39,624 bases of DNA from Treponema sp. (GTDB lineage Bacteria; Spirochaetota; Spirochaetia; Treponematales; Treponemataceae), in NCBI GenBank assembly GCA_024691265.1, contig JAILNT010000209.1:1-39624 (forward strand), in the 5' to 3' direction. Made by a program: the position numbers and the translations under genes. The notes below the pieces were generated by a model. It was not told the DNA's origin. It worked only from the letters and a program-made list of their open reading frames with translations, and ran no database searches. This document shows, one piece after another, positions 11,706-20,099 of this stretch (the stretch's first letter is position 1; every line of letters starts with the position of its first letter).

Positions 11706-14700
11706 TTAGAATACATTTACCCTTGCACCTACAGAAATCTGGAATACCATATTTTCAACACTTGAGTTACCCGAAGAAGAAATATCAGACGGGATAAACC
11801 AAAGCTGAGGTTCTGTGTAAAGTGAGAAAGTACGGAACATCTTTCTTCCGTAAATAGTCACCTTAGGGAATTCAAGCTGAGCTATAAGAGCTGAAAGAAT
11901 CTGAGCTTCTCCACTACCACTTTCATCAAAACGAGTAAAGTTTGCTCCTATAGCAAGAGAACTTGAAAGCCAGCTCCAATCCGGCCCAAATAAAGACCTG
12001 AAAGGCAAATAACCAACATTTGCAAGAATCTTAAGCCCCATTACATTGCTGCCACCGTATCTCATGTTAGTTTTGCGGAACATATTTCTTTGTGACTGTG
12101 TAAACTGTCCCCATTGAGCCTGAAGTTTTACGTTATCATCAAAGAAAGTTAATCCCACACCAACATTAAAGAGAGTTGCACCCCAGAATTGACTATCAAA
12201 ATACAAGCCCTGAATAAAGCCTGGAATCTCATAAGCTCCCTTATCACCTTTTCTTAAAGAAAGAGTTACTCTCTTTAAGCCGATATTGTCTGCTGCAAGA
12301 CCTGAAAATTCTAACTTCTGGTTATATCTTCCGCCTGCATCTGGAGCTATAAGTCTTACAGTAGGCTTTGTGTGGTCAATCTGAACAATGGCACGAGTTA
12401 CACTTGTTGCACCATCTATTGCAGTTGCCTTTACAAGTATGAAGTGGAAACCTTCTTTCATGTCTTCATTTTCGATTCTGTACTTCCATTCATTTTTGTT
12501 TTTAGCTACAGTTTTGAATGTTCTTCCATTGTCGAAACTGATTTCAATAGATTCAATTTCCTTTGTGCTTAAAAGCTCTTTTATTTCTTTCTTTTTAAGT
12601 CCAGCTTTTTCTTCTTCCGGAATATCATCTTCTGTGAATACATAACCTGCACGACCACGAAGATAAGGGCGGTTATAAGCAAAATCACCATAAACAAATT
12701 CATTAGAAGCAAAATTATCTATAGTTACCCAGCAACCCAAAGCCGTATATTCAATATTTTCTAAAGGAGAAAGTATTCTGTCTTTTTCAGTTACAGCTGC
12801 CACCTGAATTGAATGGATTCCATCTGTAAGAGAAACAGCATCAGGGCCTAAAGAAAACTTGTAATAACCAGATTCAGAAAGTTTTGTAACCGCAACAGGA
12901 ACGTTATCAACTAAAAGCTCAAGACTTCCAACTTCATGTTCACTTTCTACCTGACCATAAATATTGAAATCACCCTGCAAATGCTGTCCGTTCAAAGGAT
13001 AAAGCAAAGAAACTTCTGCCACAGGAGATTCTTTATCAAGCCCTACATTACGGCTTATACGAGTAATATTACCAGCAGCATCTGTTCCAACAAGTTCAAT
13101 GTTATAAACACCACTGTTCAAACTAGAAATATCAAAAGCCTGTGTGATAATAGAATCAGGTTTTAAATTTATACTCTTTAATTCTTCAGGAATTGCATTT
13201 CCTTCAAGACTGCTGATATTTACATAAAGAGTTTTTAACTCAAGGTTATCTGTTGTTTGACCAGAAAGGAAAATTGTTCCAGATGTTTTTGAACCGTCTA
13301 AAGGAAGTTCAAGATTAAGATAAGGAGAAGTATTATCTGTTGTAAGCATGCTTGAATAGAATGCTTTTATTCCGTACCAGTCTGTAATTCTTATAAATAC
13401 AACATGTGTTCCATCTGGTACGACATTTGTATCAAATGTATATTTCCATGTAATATCCTGTTTTTCATGACTGTATTCAGCTACAGCTTTATTATAAGTA
13501 TTTCCGTTATCAATAGAAATCTCTATGAGAGAAATACCGTTTTTATCACTTGCAGTACCTTCAAGAGTTACCATATCGCGTACAGTTGTACTAATAAGAG
13601 GTAATGTCATTTCCCCCTTAGGTTCTTCCAATGAAACTCTAAACGGACGCTGCACTTCATGACCTTTTACACCGTGTAAATCTTCTGCATAAACAGTTAT
13701 TACATGTTCATTGTCAGTAAGTGACTTTATAGGAATATCAATAGAATACTTAAAATCCATTCCGTCTAATTTCTGATATTCATTATCATCTATTTTCCAG
13801 TAAATCGAACAAGGACCATCATCATCATAAATAACACCTGAGATTACAAAATCCCTTGTCATTACGGCATTTTCTTCAGGTAAATGTATTTCTGACACCG
13901 GTAAATCAGATTCAGCATCGATTATAAAATCATACTTATTTATTTTTAGAACATTACCGCTTGCATCAGTAAAATCAAATTCCATGTCATCTTTCAAAGG
14001 ACTTGCACTTGTACCAACATACATATTTGGCATCATAGAAACTGCCATTGGAGTTCTCATATCTCCAGCATATTCAGCCATAGACACAAGACCTGCATCT
14101 TTTACAAGGAATGCAATTATATTTTCACCGTTTATAACATCTCCACTTTCAGGGATTATTACTTCGGCTTCCGGTGCAATCGTATCTTTTTGAACTGCTG
14201 TTGCAGCATAACCTGTTCTTCCACAGCTATTTGTTGCTCTAATATCAATTCCCAAAAGACCATCTTCAAGAGAAGATACATCAAGTTCTGTTCCAAAAGT
14301 TAATTCATAAGAAGCAGTTTTCGTAGCTGGAAGTTCTTTCCAATTCAAACCGCCGTCAAGAGAATATTCAAGCTTAGAAAGTTCTACAGTATCTGAAACT
14401 TTTCCAGAAAGCTGCACAGTATTCTGTATCCATCTTCCAGAAATTGGATTTTCAATAGATATAACAGGTTCATTTGTATTTACAGTAAAAGAAATTTCAT
14501 CTGTTGTATATTTTATTCCGTTCGCATCTTCTACAGTAAGAGAAATATTGTCATATACGCCGTCTTCTTTTGCAACAATATTTATTAAGCTGTCTGTTAC
14601 AGAAAGTTCAAGACCTTCGGCTTTTCCGTTTAATTGAGCTTTAACAGGAAGAGGAACATTTGCATAAGCTTCTATAGAATCATTGGCACGCATTAAAGCT

Positions 14701-17138
14701 TCATGTTTTATCCAATATACTTTATTAGAATTATCTATAAGCTCTGCATCTTTTTCCCTTACTACACTTATTGAAGCTACAACTCTTGCACTTGCACCGC
14801 TTTTTGTTTTTATGTCTGCAACAATACCGGTAAGACGAGAAGGAAGATTATAAAGATAAATCTTTGCTTCATAGCTTCCGTCATCATTCTTTACAAGCTC
14901 AGCTTTTCCATTTTGCATAGCGTCTCCGCCATGAGCCTCAGGTCCTGTAATAGAGTAGAGTACTTCTGTTATAACTTCATTTGTCTGAATATTTAATACT
15001 GCAACTTTATCAAGCTCTTTCTTTGACTGATAAGAAAGAGGAATAGTCATTCCGCTAAGATAGGTTTTTCCGCAAACAGTAGAAAACCAGGCTTTAATAG
15101 GGTTTGTTTCTTCGCTTGCAGATACAAAAGTTAGAGGTCTACTTTCATACTTCAAGCCCTGATTAGTTGTAACAACAACCTTTACACTTTCGCTTTTTCC
15201 TTCTTCTGAAGTTGTGTGAATCACAATAGAATTACCTGCTAAAGAAGCCTTTGCAAAAGGAGTTTCAGGAACAATTTCAACTTTTTCTGCTACTCCGCCT
15301 ACAAAATAGCCTGATATAGGGTGTTCTACATCACAAACAACAACACCTTCCGGGCTTACAGTACTATCAGAGAAAAATACATTTGTATCAAAAACAGAAA
15401 TATGAGTAAGGTCTTTTACATTTACTTCATATTTTTCTGTATAAATCTTTCCATTTATGTTCTTTGCATTAATTTCTATCTCAACAATTCCCCATGGACT
15501 ATTGTCGAAGGGAATATTTACATTTACTTTATTTACACCAGGCTTTAATACAATGTCGTTTTCTTCGCCTTTCTTTCCGTTACAAGTGAATGTATACCAA
15601 ACTCTTTCAAGACCATCAAAAGAAGTTACATCTGTTACAAGCTTTGCATTACTTTCACTTTCTATAAGCATTCCATCTGAGAAATCTGTATTGCCATCAG
15701 CATTAGAAATATATGCAGCAGAAATTAGCGGGTGCTCTTCAAGTACATTAAATAAAACTGTCTGCTCATGGCTTTCAACACCGTTTTTATCAATAGCAGT
15801 TACAGAAATTGAATGCTTTCCGTTAGTAAGTTCTGGAAGCAGAACAAAAAAAGCTCCTTCACTAGAAAGACTATTAACTTCGCCGCCATCTATTTTATAT
15901 CTGATTTCTGCAACACCATCATCATCTGTTGCAAGCCCTCTAAGATATGAATATTTAACTTTCTCATGTTCAATGTTCATATTTTCAAAAGGAGTCTGAA
16001 TAGAAAGAATAGGTCTGTCTAATTCCTGATTAAGAAGAATTTCGTGTTTTACTGTTGTTACGTTACCACTTTCGTCACTAGCCGTTACAATAAAATCCAT
16101 GCTTTTTTCTTTACGGCCAACAGTATCTACATCTTTTACCCAATAAGGATTACCCGGTACAAGCTCAAATTCTCCGCTTTCACTACCGAATCTCCATGTA
16201 AGTTTTTTAACGCCTAAAGTATCCTTTGCATAACCGGCTACAGTAAACTTTCCTTTATTTATACTGCCAGTTTTTGGATAAACAACTTTTACTTCTGGAG
16301 CAGTATTATCTATAAAATATAAGAAAGAATAGATATTTTCTGTGTCAAAATTATCAGAAGCCCTGAACCATATTACAGTAGGCCCATCAGGGAGCTTTGT
16401 TGTATCTACTGGAACTTTGAAATTCCAATGACTCTTTAATCCTTCTTCATTTACAGCCTTATATTTTTCTTCTTTGATTTTTGCAGGTAAAAATGTTTTT
16501 CCGCCATCAATGCTATAGCTTAAGCTTTTTATACCGTTACCATCTTTTACTTCTCCGGAAAGATTTATTTTTCCAGATACAAGCTGACCCATTGTATGAT
16601 TTGTTACCTGTGTTGTAGGTTGTCGTCTGTTAAGCTGCCAGCTAATATGATGAGCATGTCCCTTTAAGCCGTTTATATCAACGCCATAAGCATCTATTGT
16701 ATGAAGTCCTTCAAATAAATCATTAGTATCAAGATAATAAGACCAGAATTCTTTTCCTTCTGCTCTTACCGGATTTTCTGCATCACCATCGAGAATGAGT
16801 TCAACATATTCAACAGCATCATCATCAGCACAAACACCAACTATATTTAAGTTGCCTGTTACTTCCATGTTTTCAAGAGGATTTGCAATTTTTGTTACAG
16901 GTAAATCAGATTCAGGGTCTACATAAATATTAAAAGGTCCACCGTACTGAGTATTTCCACCCTTATCATCAACAGTAACTAAAATGTTATATTTTCCTGG
17001 CTTTTTATTTTCGAGGTCAAATTCTTCCTGCCAGCTATCCATTTTTTCAACATTTTTACTTTCAACCCTATTGCTTTTAGCCTGTAAAAAAACAGGTAAA
17101 CAAACCATCACCATAACCAATAAGAAGCAATTCTTCAT
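11706..17138 (-). CDS. Secreted Ig-repeat protein with C-terminal barrel-like domain
   Basis: A protein of about 1,810 residues with a Sec signal peptide (hydrophobic residues 4-16, cleavage expected after Leu-Gln-Ala). The middle is a long row of Ig-like modules, many with the phrase Ser-Ile-Asp-Gly-Gly-Lys or a close variant and Asp-Asn-Thr-Ala-Pro linkers. The last ~175 residues change character: alternating hydrophobic/polar strands rich in aromatics and Gly, ending Val-Asn-Val-Phe with a terminal Phe, as outer-membrane beta-barrels do. The likely picture is a barrel in the outer membrane carrying a long Ig passenger; this is inference. Start: the ATG at 17138 has AAGG about 10 nt upstream; a TTG at 17147 would sit almost on top of that site. 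It is the first gene of the operon, about 115 bp ahead of the giant lipoprotein gene. A large module occurs twice in the chain. Confidence 0.85.
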   Translation of the reverse strand: MKNCFLLVMVMVCLPVFLQAKSNRVESKNVEKMDSWQEEFDLENKKPGKYNILVTVDDKGGNTQYGGPFNIYVDPESDLPVTKIANPLENMEVTGNLNIVGVCADDDAVEYVELILDGDAENPVRAEGKEFWSYYLDTNDLFEGLHTIDAYGVDINGLKGHAHHISWQLNRRQPTTQVTNHTMGQLVSGKINLSGEVKDGNGIKSLSYSIDGGKTFLPAKIKEEKYKAVNEEGLKSHWNFKVPVDTTKLPDGPTVIWFRASDNFDTENIYSFLYFIDNTAPEVKVVYPKTGSINKGKFTVAGYAKDTLGVKKLTWRFGSESGEFELVPGNPYWVKDVDTVGRKEKSMDFIVTASDESGNVTTVKHEILLNQELDRPILSIQTPFENMNIEHEKVKYSYLRGLATDDDGVAEIRYKIDGGEVNSLSSEGAFFVLLPELTNGKHSISVTAIDKNGVESHEQTVLFNVLEEHPLISAAYISNADGNTDFSDGMLIESESNAKLVTDVTSFDGLERVWYTFTCNGKKGEENDIVLKPGVNKVNVNIPFDNSPWGIVEIEINAKNINGKIYTEKYEVNVKDLTHISVFDTNVFFSDSTVSPEGVVVCDVEHPISGYFVGGVAEKVEIVPETPFAKASLAGNSIVIHTTSEEGKSESVKVVVTTNQGLKYESRPLTFVSASEETNPIKAWFSTVCGKTYLSGMTIPLSYQSKKELDKVAVLNIQTNEVITEVLYSITGPEAHGGDAMQNGKAELVKNDDGSYEAKIYLYNLPSRLTGIVADIKTKSGASARVVASISVVREKDAELIDNSNKVYWIKHEALMRANDSIEAYANVPLPVKAQLNGKAEGLELSVTDSLINIVAKEDGVYDNISLTVEDANGIKYTTDEISFTVNTNEPVISIENPISGRWIQNTVQLSGKVSDTVELSKLEYSLDGGLNWKELPATKTASYELTFGTELDVSSLEDGLLGIDIRATNSCGRTGYAATAVQKDTIAPEAEVIIPESGDVINGENIIAFLVKDAGLVSMAEYAGDMRTPMAVSMMPNMYVGTSASPLKDDMEFDFTDASGNVLKINKYDFIIDAESDLPVSEIHLPEENAVMTRDFVISGVIYDDDGPCSIYWKIDDNEYQKLDGMDFKYSIDIPIKSLTDNEHVITVYAEDLHGVKGHEVQRPFRVSLEEPKGEMTLPLISTTVRDMVTLEGTASDKNGISLIEISIDNGNTYNKAVAEYSHEKQDITWKYTFDTNVVPDGTHVVFIRITDWYGIKAFYSSMLTTDNTSPYLNLELPLDGSKTSGTIFLSGQTTDNLELKTLYVNISSLEGNAIPEELKSINLKPDSIITQAFDISSLNSGVYNIELVGTDAAGNITRISRNVGLDKESPVAEVSLLYPLNGQHLQGDFNIYGQVESEHEVGSLELLVDNVPVAVTKLSESGYYKFSLGPDAVSLTDGIHSIQVAAVTEKDRILSPLENIEYTALGCWVTIDNFASNEFVYGDFAYNRPYLRGRAGYVFTEDDIPEEEKAGLKKKEIKELLSTKEIESIEISFDNGRTFKTVAKNKNEWKYRIENEDMKEGFHFILVKATAIDGATSVTRAIVQIDHTKPTVRLIAPDAGGRYNQKLEFSGLAADNIGLKRVTLSLRKGDKGAYEIPGFIQGLYFDSQFWGATLFNVGVGLTFFDDNVKLQAQWGQFTQSQRNMFRKTNMRYGGSNVMGLKILANVGYLPFRSLFGPDWSWLSSSLAIGANFTRFDESGSGEAQILSALIAQLEFPKVTIYGRKMFRTFSLYTEPQLWFIPSDISSSGNSSVENMVFQISVGARVNVF

Positions 17139-17233
17139 TTTTTTCAAACCTTAAAATATCTTTAATTGCAAAAATGCTTAACTTGTATAAATATAATTAA
17201 TATTTAATTTTGTTTATTTAGATAGGGAACGAT

Positions 17234-17262
17234 ACTATATAACTTTTTTCTATTCTTGTAAA
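17234..17262 (-). promoter_or_regulatory. Promoter of the Ig-protein operon
   Basis: On the minus strand TTTACA (17257-17262) and TATAGT (17234-17239) are separated by exactly 17 bp. Each differs from the sigma70-type consensus at one position. Transcription would start near 17227, leaving a leader of about 90 nt before the ATG at 17138. Confidence 0.65.
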
Positions 17263-17346
17263 CAAAATCTCCAATTTCTCCAACAAAATAATTTAATATT
17301 ATATTCTTAAAAGAATCTGCAAAAAACAGATTTTTTATGTCTAATT

Positions 17347-17369
17347 TCAGCCTTGATTTTGAAAAAGAA
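17347..17369 (+). repeat. 23-bp direct repeat, copy 1
   Basis: Identical over 23 bases to 17527-17549, beginning TCAGCC and ending AAAAAGAA. The two copies are offset by 180 bp and bracket the inverted repeat at 17374-17432. Too long for an ordinary insertion-sequence target duplication; no transposase is nearby. Confidence 0.85.
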
Positions 17370-17373
17370 ATAA

Positions 17374-17432
17374 TTGCAAGTTAAAGGGGTAATATCATGA
17401 ATAAATTTGAATAATACCCCCTTAAACCGCAA
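17374..17432 (-). repeat. 59-nt imperfect inverted repeat, possible minus-strand RNA
   Basis: Arms 17374-17391 and 17415-17432 (18 nt each) with a 23-nt loop. Read as minus-strand RNA the 18 positions give 14 Watson-Crick pairs, 3 G-U pairs and one T-C mismatch; on the plus strand the three G-U pairs become A-C mismatches. This asymmetry argues for a minus-strand transcript. A possible promoter, TTGAGA (17461-17466), 17 bp, TTTATT (17438-17443), would start RNA at about 17431, the base of the hairpin. T-rich sequence follows the stem. No protein product is suggested. Confidence 0.45.
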
Positions 17433-17526
17433 ATTTTAATAAAATATCACTTTTAAGCAGTCTCAACAGAATTTTGGCTTAACCTTCAAAACAAAAATAA
17501 ATTAGTCTTTCAATAAGCAAAAAAAA

Positions 17527-17549
17527 TCAGCCTTGATTTTGAAAAAGAA
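17527..17549 (+). repeat. 23-bp direct repeat, copy 2
   Basis: Exact second copy of 17347-17369. It ends 18 bp before the Sir2 ATG and contains the TTGATT that could serve as the Sir2 -35 element, so this copy may supply promoter function that copy 1 lacks. Confidence 0.85.
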
Positions 17550-17561
17550 TTGACATATCCT
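17533..17561 (+). promoter_or_regulatory. Possible Sir2 promoter (leaderless)
   Basis: TTGATT (17533-17538), 17 bp, TATCCT (17556-17561). The predicted start point falls at or next to the ATG at 17568, so the mRNA could be leaderless. That would fit the absence of a ribosome site. The -10 matches only 4 of 6. Confidence 0.35.
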
Positions 17562-17567
17562 TTATTC

Positions 17568-18314
17568 ATGGCATCTACACAAGAACAAATTGAACAGCTG
17601 CAAAGATTCATAGATGAAAGCAGCAATATAGTATTTTTTGGTGGAGCTGGTGTATCAACAGAAAGCGGTATCCCAGATTTCAGAAGTGTTGACGGACTCT
17701 ATCATCAAAAATGGGACTATCCGCCAGAAACAATATTAAGTGCAACATTCTTCCATGAAAAAACAGCCGAATTCTACAGATTTTACAGAGAAAAGCTTAT
17801 TATAAAGGGTGTTAAACCAAATACAGCACATAAAAAACTTGCAGAACTTGAAGAAAAAGGAAAATTAAAAGCCGTTGTCACACAGAATATTGACGGACTT
17901 CATCAAATGGCAGGAAGTAAATGTGTATATGAACTTCATGGCAGCACATTAAGAAATTACTGTACAAACTGCCATGAAGCCTATGATATAGACTTTATAG
18001 CTAAAAGTGCAGAAAATGCAGACGGCATACCTCATTGTAAAAAATGCAATGCAATAGTAAAACCAGATGTTGTTCTTTATGAAGAAGGCTTAGACAATGA
18101 AGTTGTAGACGGAGCTATAAAAGCAATTTCAAATGCAGACATGCTTATAATAGGAGGAACTTCACTAACAGTTTATCCTGCAGCCGGTCTTGTTACCTAT
18201 TACAAGGGAAATAAACTTGTTGTAATAAACAGAGATGCAAATGCTAACGATGTTTATGCAAATCTTGTTATTCACGATTCAATCGGAAAAGTTTTAGGAC
18301 AGATAAAGGCATAA
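17568..18314 (+). CDS. cobB: Sir2-family NAD-dependent protein deacylase
   Basis: About 248 residues, normal length for a bacterial sirtuin. Visible motifs in order: the NAD-binding Gly-Ala-Gly-Val-Ser-Thr-Glu-Ser-Gly-Ile-Pro-Asp-Phe-Arg at residues 26-39, Thr-Gln-Asn-Ile-Asp-Gly-Leu-His, the catalytic His124 in Leu-His-Gly, a four-Cys zinc site (Cys132, Cys135, Cys157, Cys160), and Gly-Gly-Thr-Ser-Leu before the C-terminal Rossmann strands. Family enzymes remove acyl groups from lysine using NAD, releasing nicotinamide and O-acyl-ADP-ribose, in the cytoplasm. I chose the ATG at 17568; an in-frame TTG at 17550 adds six residues not expected in the family and has no spaced ribosome site. The gene stands alone and converges on parB. 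Confidence 0.93.
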   Translation: MASTQEQIEQLQRFIDESSNIVFFGGAGVSTESGIPDFRSVDGLYHQKWDYPPETILSATFFHEKTAEFYRFYREKLIIKGVKPNTAHKKLAELEEKGKLKAVVTQNIDGLHQMAGSKCVYELHGSTLRNYCTNCHEAYDIDFIAKSAENADGIPHCKKCNAIVKPDVVLYEEGLDNEVVDGAIKAISNADMLIIGGTSLTVYPAAGLVTYYKGNKLVVINRDANANDVYANLVIHDSIGKVLGQIKA

Positions 18315-18340
18315 AAAAATACGGGGAAATATTCCCCGTA
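18313..18340 (-). terminator. Terminator after parB (possibly bidirectional)
   Basis: A perfect 9-bp stem, TACGGGGAA (18320-18328) with TTCCCCGTA (18332-18340), 3-nt loop. Read on the minus strand it is followed by seven T (18313-18319), a standard rho-independent terminator for parAB. Its plus-strand side is only moderately T-rich, so it may also serve Sir2 more weakly. Confidence 0.85.
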
Positions 18341-18350
18341 TATATTTATA

Positions 18351-19310
18351 CTAGTTTTCTTTATTTCCAACTAAAATATTATAAATACGCTCTAAATCAG
18401 AACGGCTAAAATAATCTATCTGTAAGCTGCCTCTTTCAAGGTTACCTTTTAATACAACCTTTGTTCCCAAAACATCAATAAACTTTTGCTCCATTGCGTT
18501 TATATCAGGGTCACGGGAAGCATTATTCATTGTATCTGTTATAGAAGAATTAGCATCACTCTTTTTTGTTTCAGAATTTTCAAGACCAGCAGAAGAAGAA
18601 TTATTCAAAAGAGAAGCTTCTTTTTCTGCATCACGAACAGACATGCCATTACCAACAATCTTTTCAAAAAGACCTTTCTGGGCTGTCATAGAAGCAACAG
18701 AAAGCAAAGCTCTTGCATGACCGGCTGATATCTTTCCATTTATTAAAGCACCCTGCATTTCTTCAGGAAGCTTCAAAAGACGCAAAGAATTAGCAATAGT
18801 AGAGCGTTTCTTTCCAACTCTTTTAGCAACATCGTCCTGGCTTAGGTTCCCCATCTGCATAAGATGATTATATGCATTTGCTTCTTCAATAGGATTAAGG
18901 TCTGCCCTTTGAATATTTTCAATAAGTGCAACTTCTAATTTTCTTACATCACTATAATGTCTAAGCTGAACAGGTACCTTTTCAAGCCCTGCAAGCATAG
19001 CAGCTCTAGTACGTCTTTCACCCGCAATTATATAAAAAGAACCGTCTCCGGCATCTTCAATAGTTATAGACTGAACAACGCCATGTTCTTTTATAGATTC
19101 TGCAAGTTCCTGTAAAGCGTCTTCGTTAAATTCCTGTCTAGGTTGATGAGGATTAGGCTTTAAAAGAGCTGGATTAACCCATAATTGCCCGTCATCATCT
19201 ACGTTTATCCCCGCAGGGAAAGCTTTATTTACTGTGGCATGTTCACTTTCAGTATTTTCTTCTTCTAAAAGAGCTCCTAGCCCTTTTCCTAAACCACTTC
19301 TTCTAGCCAC
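18351..19310 (-). CDS. parB: Chromosome-partitioning protein ParB
   Basis: A protein of 319 residues. The N-terminus (Arg-Arg-Ser-Gly-Leu-Gly-Lys-Gly-Leu-Gly-Ala-Leu) is the usual ParA-contact segment of ParB/Spo0J. Next come the Pro-Asn-Pro-His-Gln-Pro-Arg box, the nucleotide (CTP)-binding Gly-Glu-Arg-Arg-Thr-Arg-Ala motif at 97-103, the Asn-Pro-Ile-Glu-Glu-Ala box, and a helix-turn-helix with Val-Gly-Lys-Lys-Arg-Ser-Thr-Ile-Ala-Asn. A Ser/Asn-rich linker precedes the C-terminal dimerisation domain. ParB binds parS, spreads as a CTP-dependent clamp and loads SMC near the origin. The GTG start overlaps the parA stop by 8 bp (GTGGCTAG), indicating translational coupling. Confidence 0.95.
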   Translation of the reverse strand: MARRSGLGKGLGALLEEENTESEHATVNKAFPAGINVDDDGQLWVNPALLKPNPHQPRQEFNEDALQELAESIKEHGVVQSITIEDAGDGSFYIIAGERRTRAAMLAGLEKVPVQLRHYSDVRKLEVALIENIQRADLNPIEEANAYNHLMQMGNLSQDDVAKRVGKKRSTIANSLRLLKLPEEMQGALINGKISAGHARALLSVASMTAQKGLFEKIVGNGMSVRDAEKEASLLNNSSSAGLENSETKKSDANSSITDTMNNASRDPDINAMEQKFIDVLGTKVVLKGNLERGSLQIDYFSRSDLERIYNILVGNKEN

Positions 19311-20058
19311 GATTCATAACCTCTTTGGCAAGTTTCTCATAGCTTTTTGCACCAATGCATGAAGGGTCATATTTACAGATAGGAAGTCCATTAGAAGGAG
19401 CTTCAGACAATCTGATATTGCGAGGTATTATTGTTGAAAAAACAAGGTCTTTAAAATAAGATTTTACCTGACCAACAACGTCCTGAGCCAAACGTACACG
19501 GCTGTCATACATTGTAAAGAAAATGCCACCAATCTTAAGATTTGGATTAATGCCCTTCTGTACTTTTTTTACAGTCTGTAATAAAAGTGTTATTCCCTCC
19601 AAAGCGAAATACTCGCACTGCATAGGAACGAGTACGGCATCAGAAGCTGCTAATCCATTAAGGGTAAGGATTCCTAAAGATGGAGGACAATCTATCAATA
19701 TATAATCGTAAACATTCCTTAAAGGTGCAAGTGCATTCTTTAGATAATATTCACGGTCTTTTTGTTCAACAAGCTCTATTGCTGCTCCGGACAAATCTAT
19801 AGAAGCTGCTATTGCATCAAGATTAGCAACGTCTGTATGCTTTATAACCTGCTCCGAAGTTGCGGTTCCTGCCATGAACTCATATACTGTTGGCTTTTCT
19901 TTTGAAAGACCTACGCCGCTAGACATATTCCCCTGAGAATCGAAATCTACCAAAAGGACTTTTTTACCAGCAAGTGCTATATATGCTCCGATATTTATTG
20001 CAGATGTTGTTTTTCCAACTCCACCTTTCTGATTTACAAAAACAAAAACCTTACCCAT
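19303..20058 (-). CDS. parA: Chromosome-partitioning ATPase ParA/Soj
   Basis: A protein of 251 residues with the deviant Walker A Lys-Gly-Gly-Val-Gly-Lys-Thr-Thr at 11-18, a Val-Asp-Phe-Asp-Ser-Gln-Gly-Asn motif, Ile-Asp-Cys-Pro-Pro-Ser (Walker B) and the usual Pro-Arg-Asn-Ile-Arg-Leu-Ser-Glu-Ala-Pro-Ser near the C-terminus. It binds DNA non-specifically in the ATP form and segregates ParB-bound origins. The frame is open for 22 more codons upstream, but family members start at Met-Gly-Lys-Val (20058); the extension has no conserved sequence and would run into the divergent promoter region. Followed by parB with an 8-bp overlap. Confidence 0.95.
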   Translation of the reverse strand: MGKVFVFVNQKGGVGKTTSAINIGAYIALAGKKVLLVDFDSQGNMSSGVGLSKEKPTVYEFMAGTATSEQVIKHTDVANLDAIAASIDLSGAAIELVEQKDREYYLKNALAPLRNVYDYILIDCPPSLGILTLNGLAASDAVLVPMQCEYFALEGITLLLQTVKKVQKGINPNLKIGGIFFTMYDSRVRLAQDVVGQVKSYFKDLVFSTIIPRNIRLSEAPSNGLPICKYDPSCIGAKSYEKLAKEVMNRG

Positions 20059-20064
20059 AATAAC

Positions 20065-20099
20065 TAGTGTATCATTTTTTGTTTTTGAAGTATACACTA
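20065..20099. promoter_or_regulatory. Palindrome in the parA / methyltransferase divergent gap
   Basis: The 80-bp gap contains a perfect 8-bp inverted repeat, TAGTGTAT (20065-20072) and ATACACTA (20092-20099), arms 19 bp apart. On the minus strand the right-hand arm overlaps TATACT, a good -10 for parA, with TTGCTT 19 bp upstream. The arrangement suggests an operator or paired -10 elements; function is inferred. Confidence 0.4.

Larger units (their letters stand above)
17139..17567. other. 429-bp intergenic region with repeats and hairpins
   Basis: Divergent gap between the Ig-protein operon and the Sir2 gene. From left to right it holds the minus-strand operon promoter, a small hairpin at 17311-17336 (AATCTG and CAGATT arms, T-rich on both sides), a 23-bp direct repeat copy, a 59-nt imperfect inverted repeat, a possible minus-strand promoter, and the second direct repeat copy overlapping the Sir2 promoter region. 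No protein-coding frame of note was seen. Confidence 0.6.

Noticed and set aside
15457..15999. 180-codon open frame on the plus strand inside the 1,810-residue gene
   Set aside because: It is antisense to a repetitive Ser/Thr-rich gene; the product has no recognisable domain and no ribosome site. The same holds for the 135-codon frame at 6669-7076 inside the giant lipoprotein gene.
17139..17567. Insertion sequence remnant
   Set aside because: There is no transposase fragment, and the direct repeats (23 bp) and hairpin do not match a known terminal inverted repeat plus short target duplication layout.
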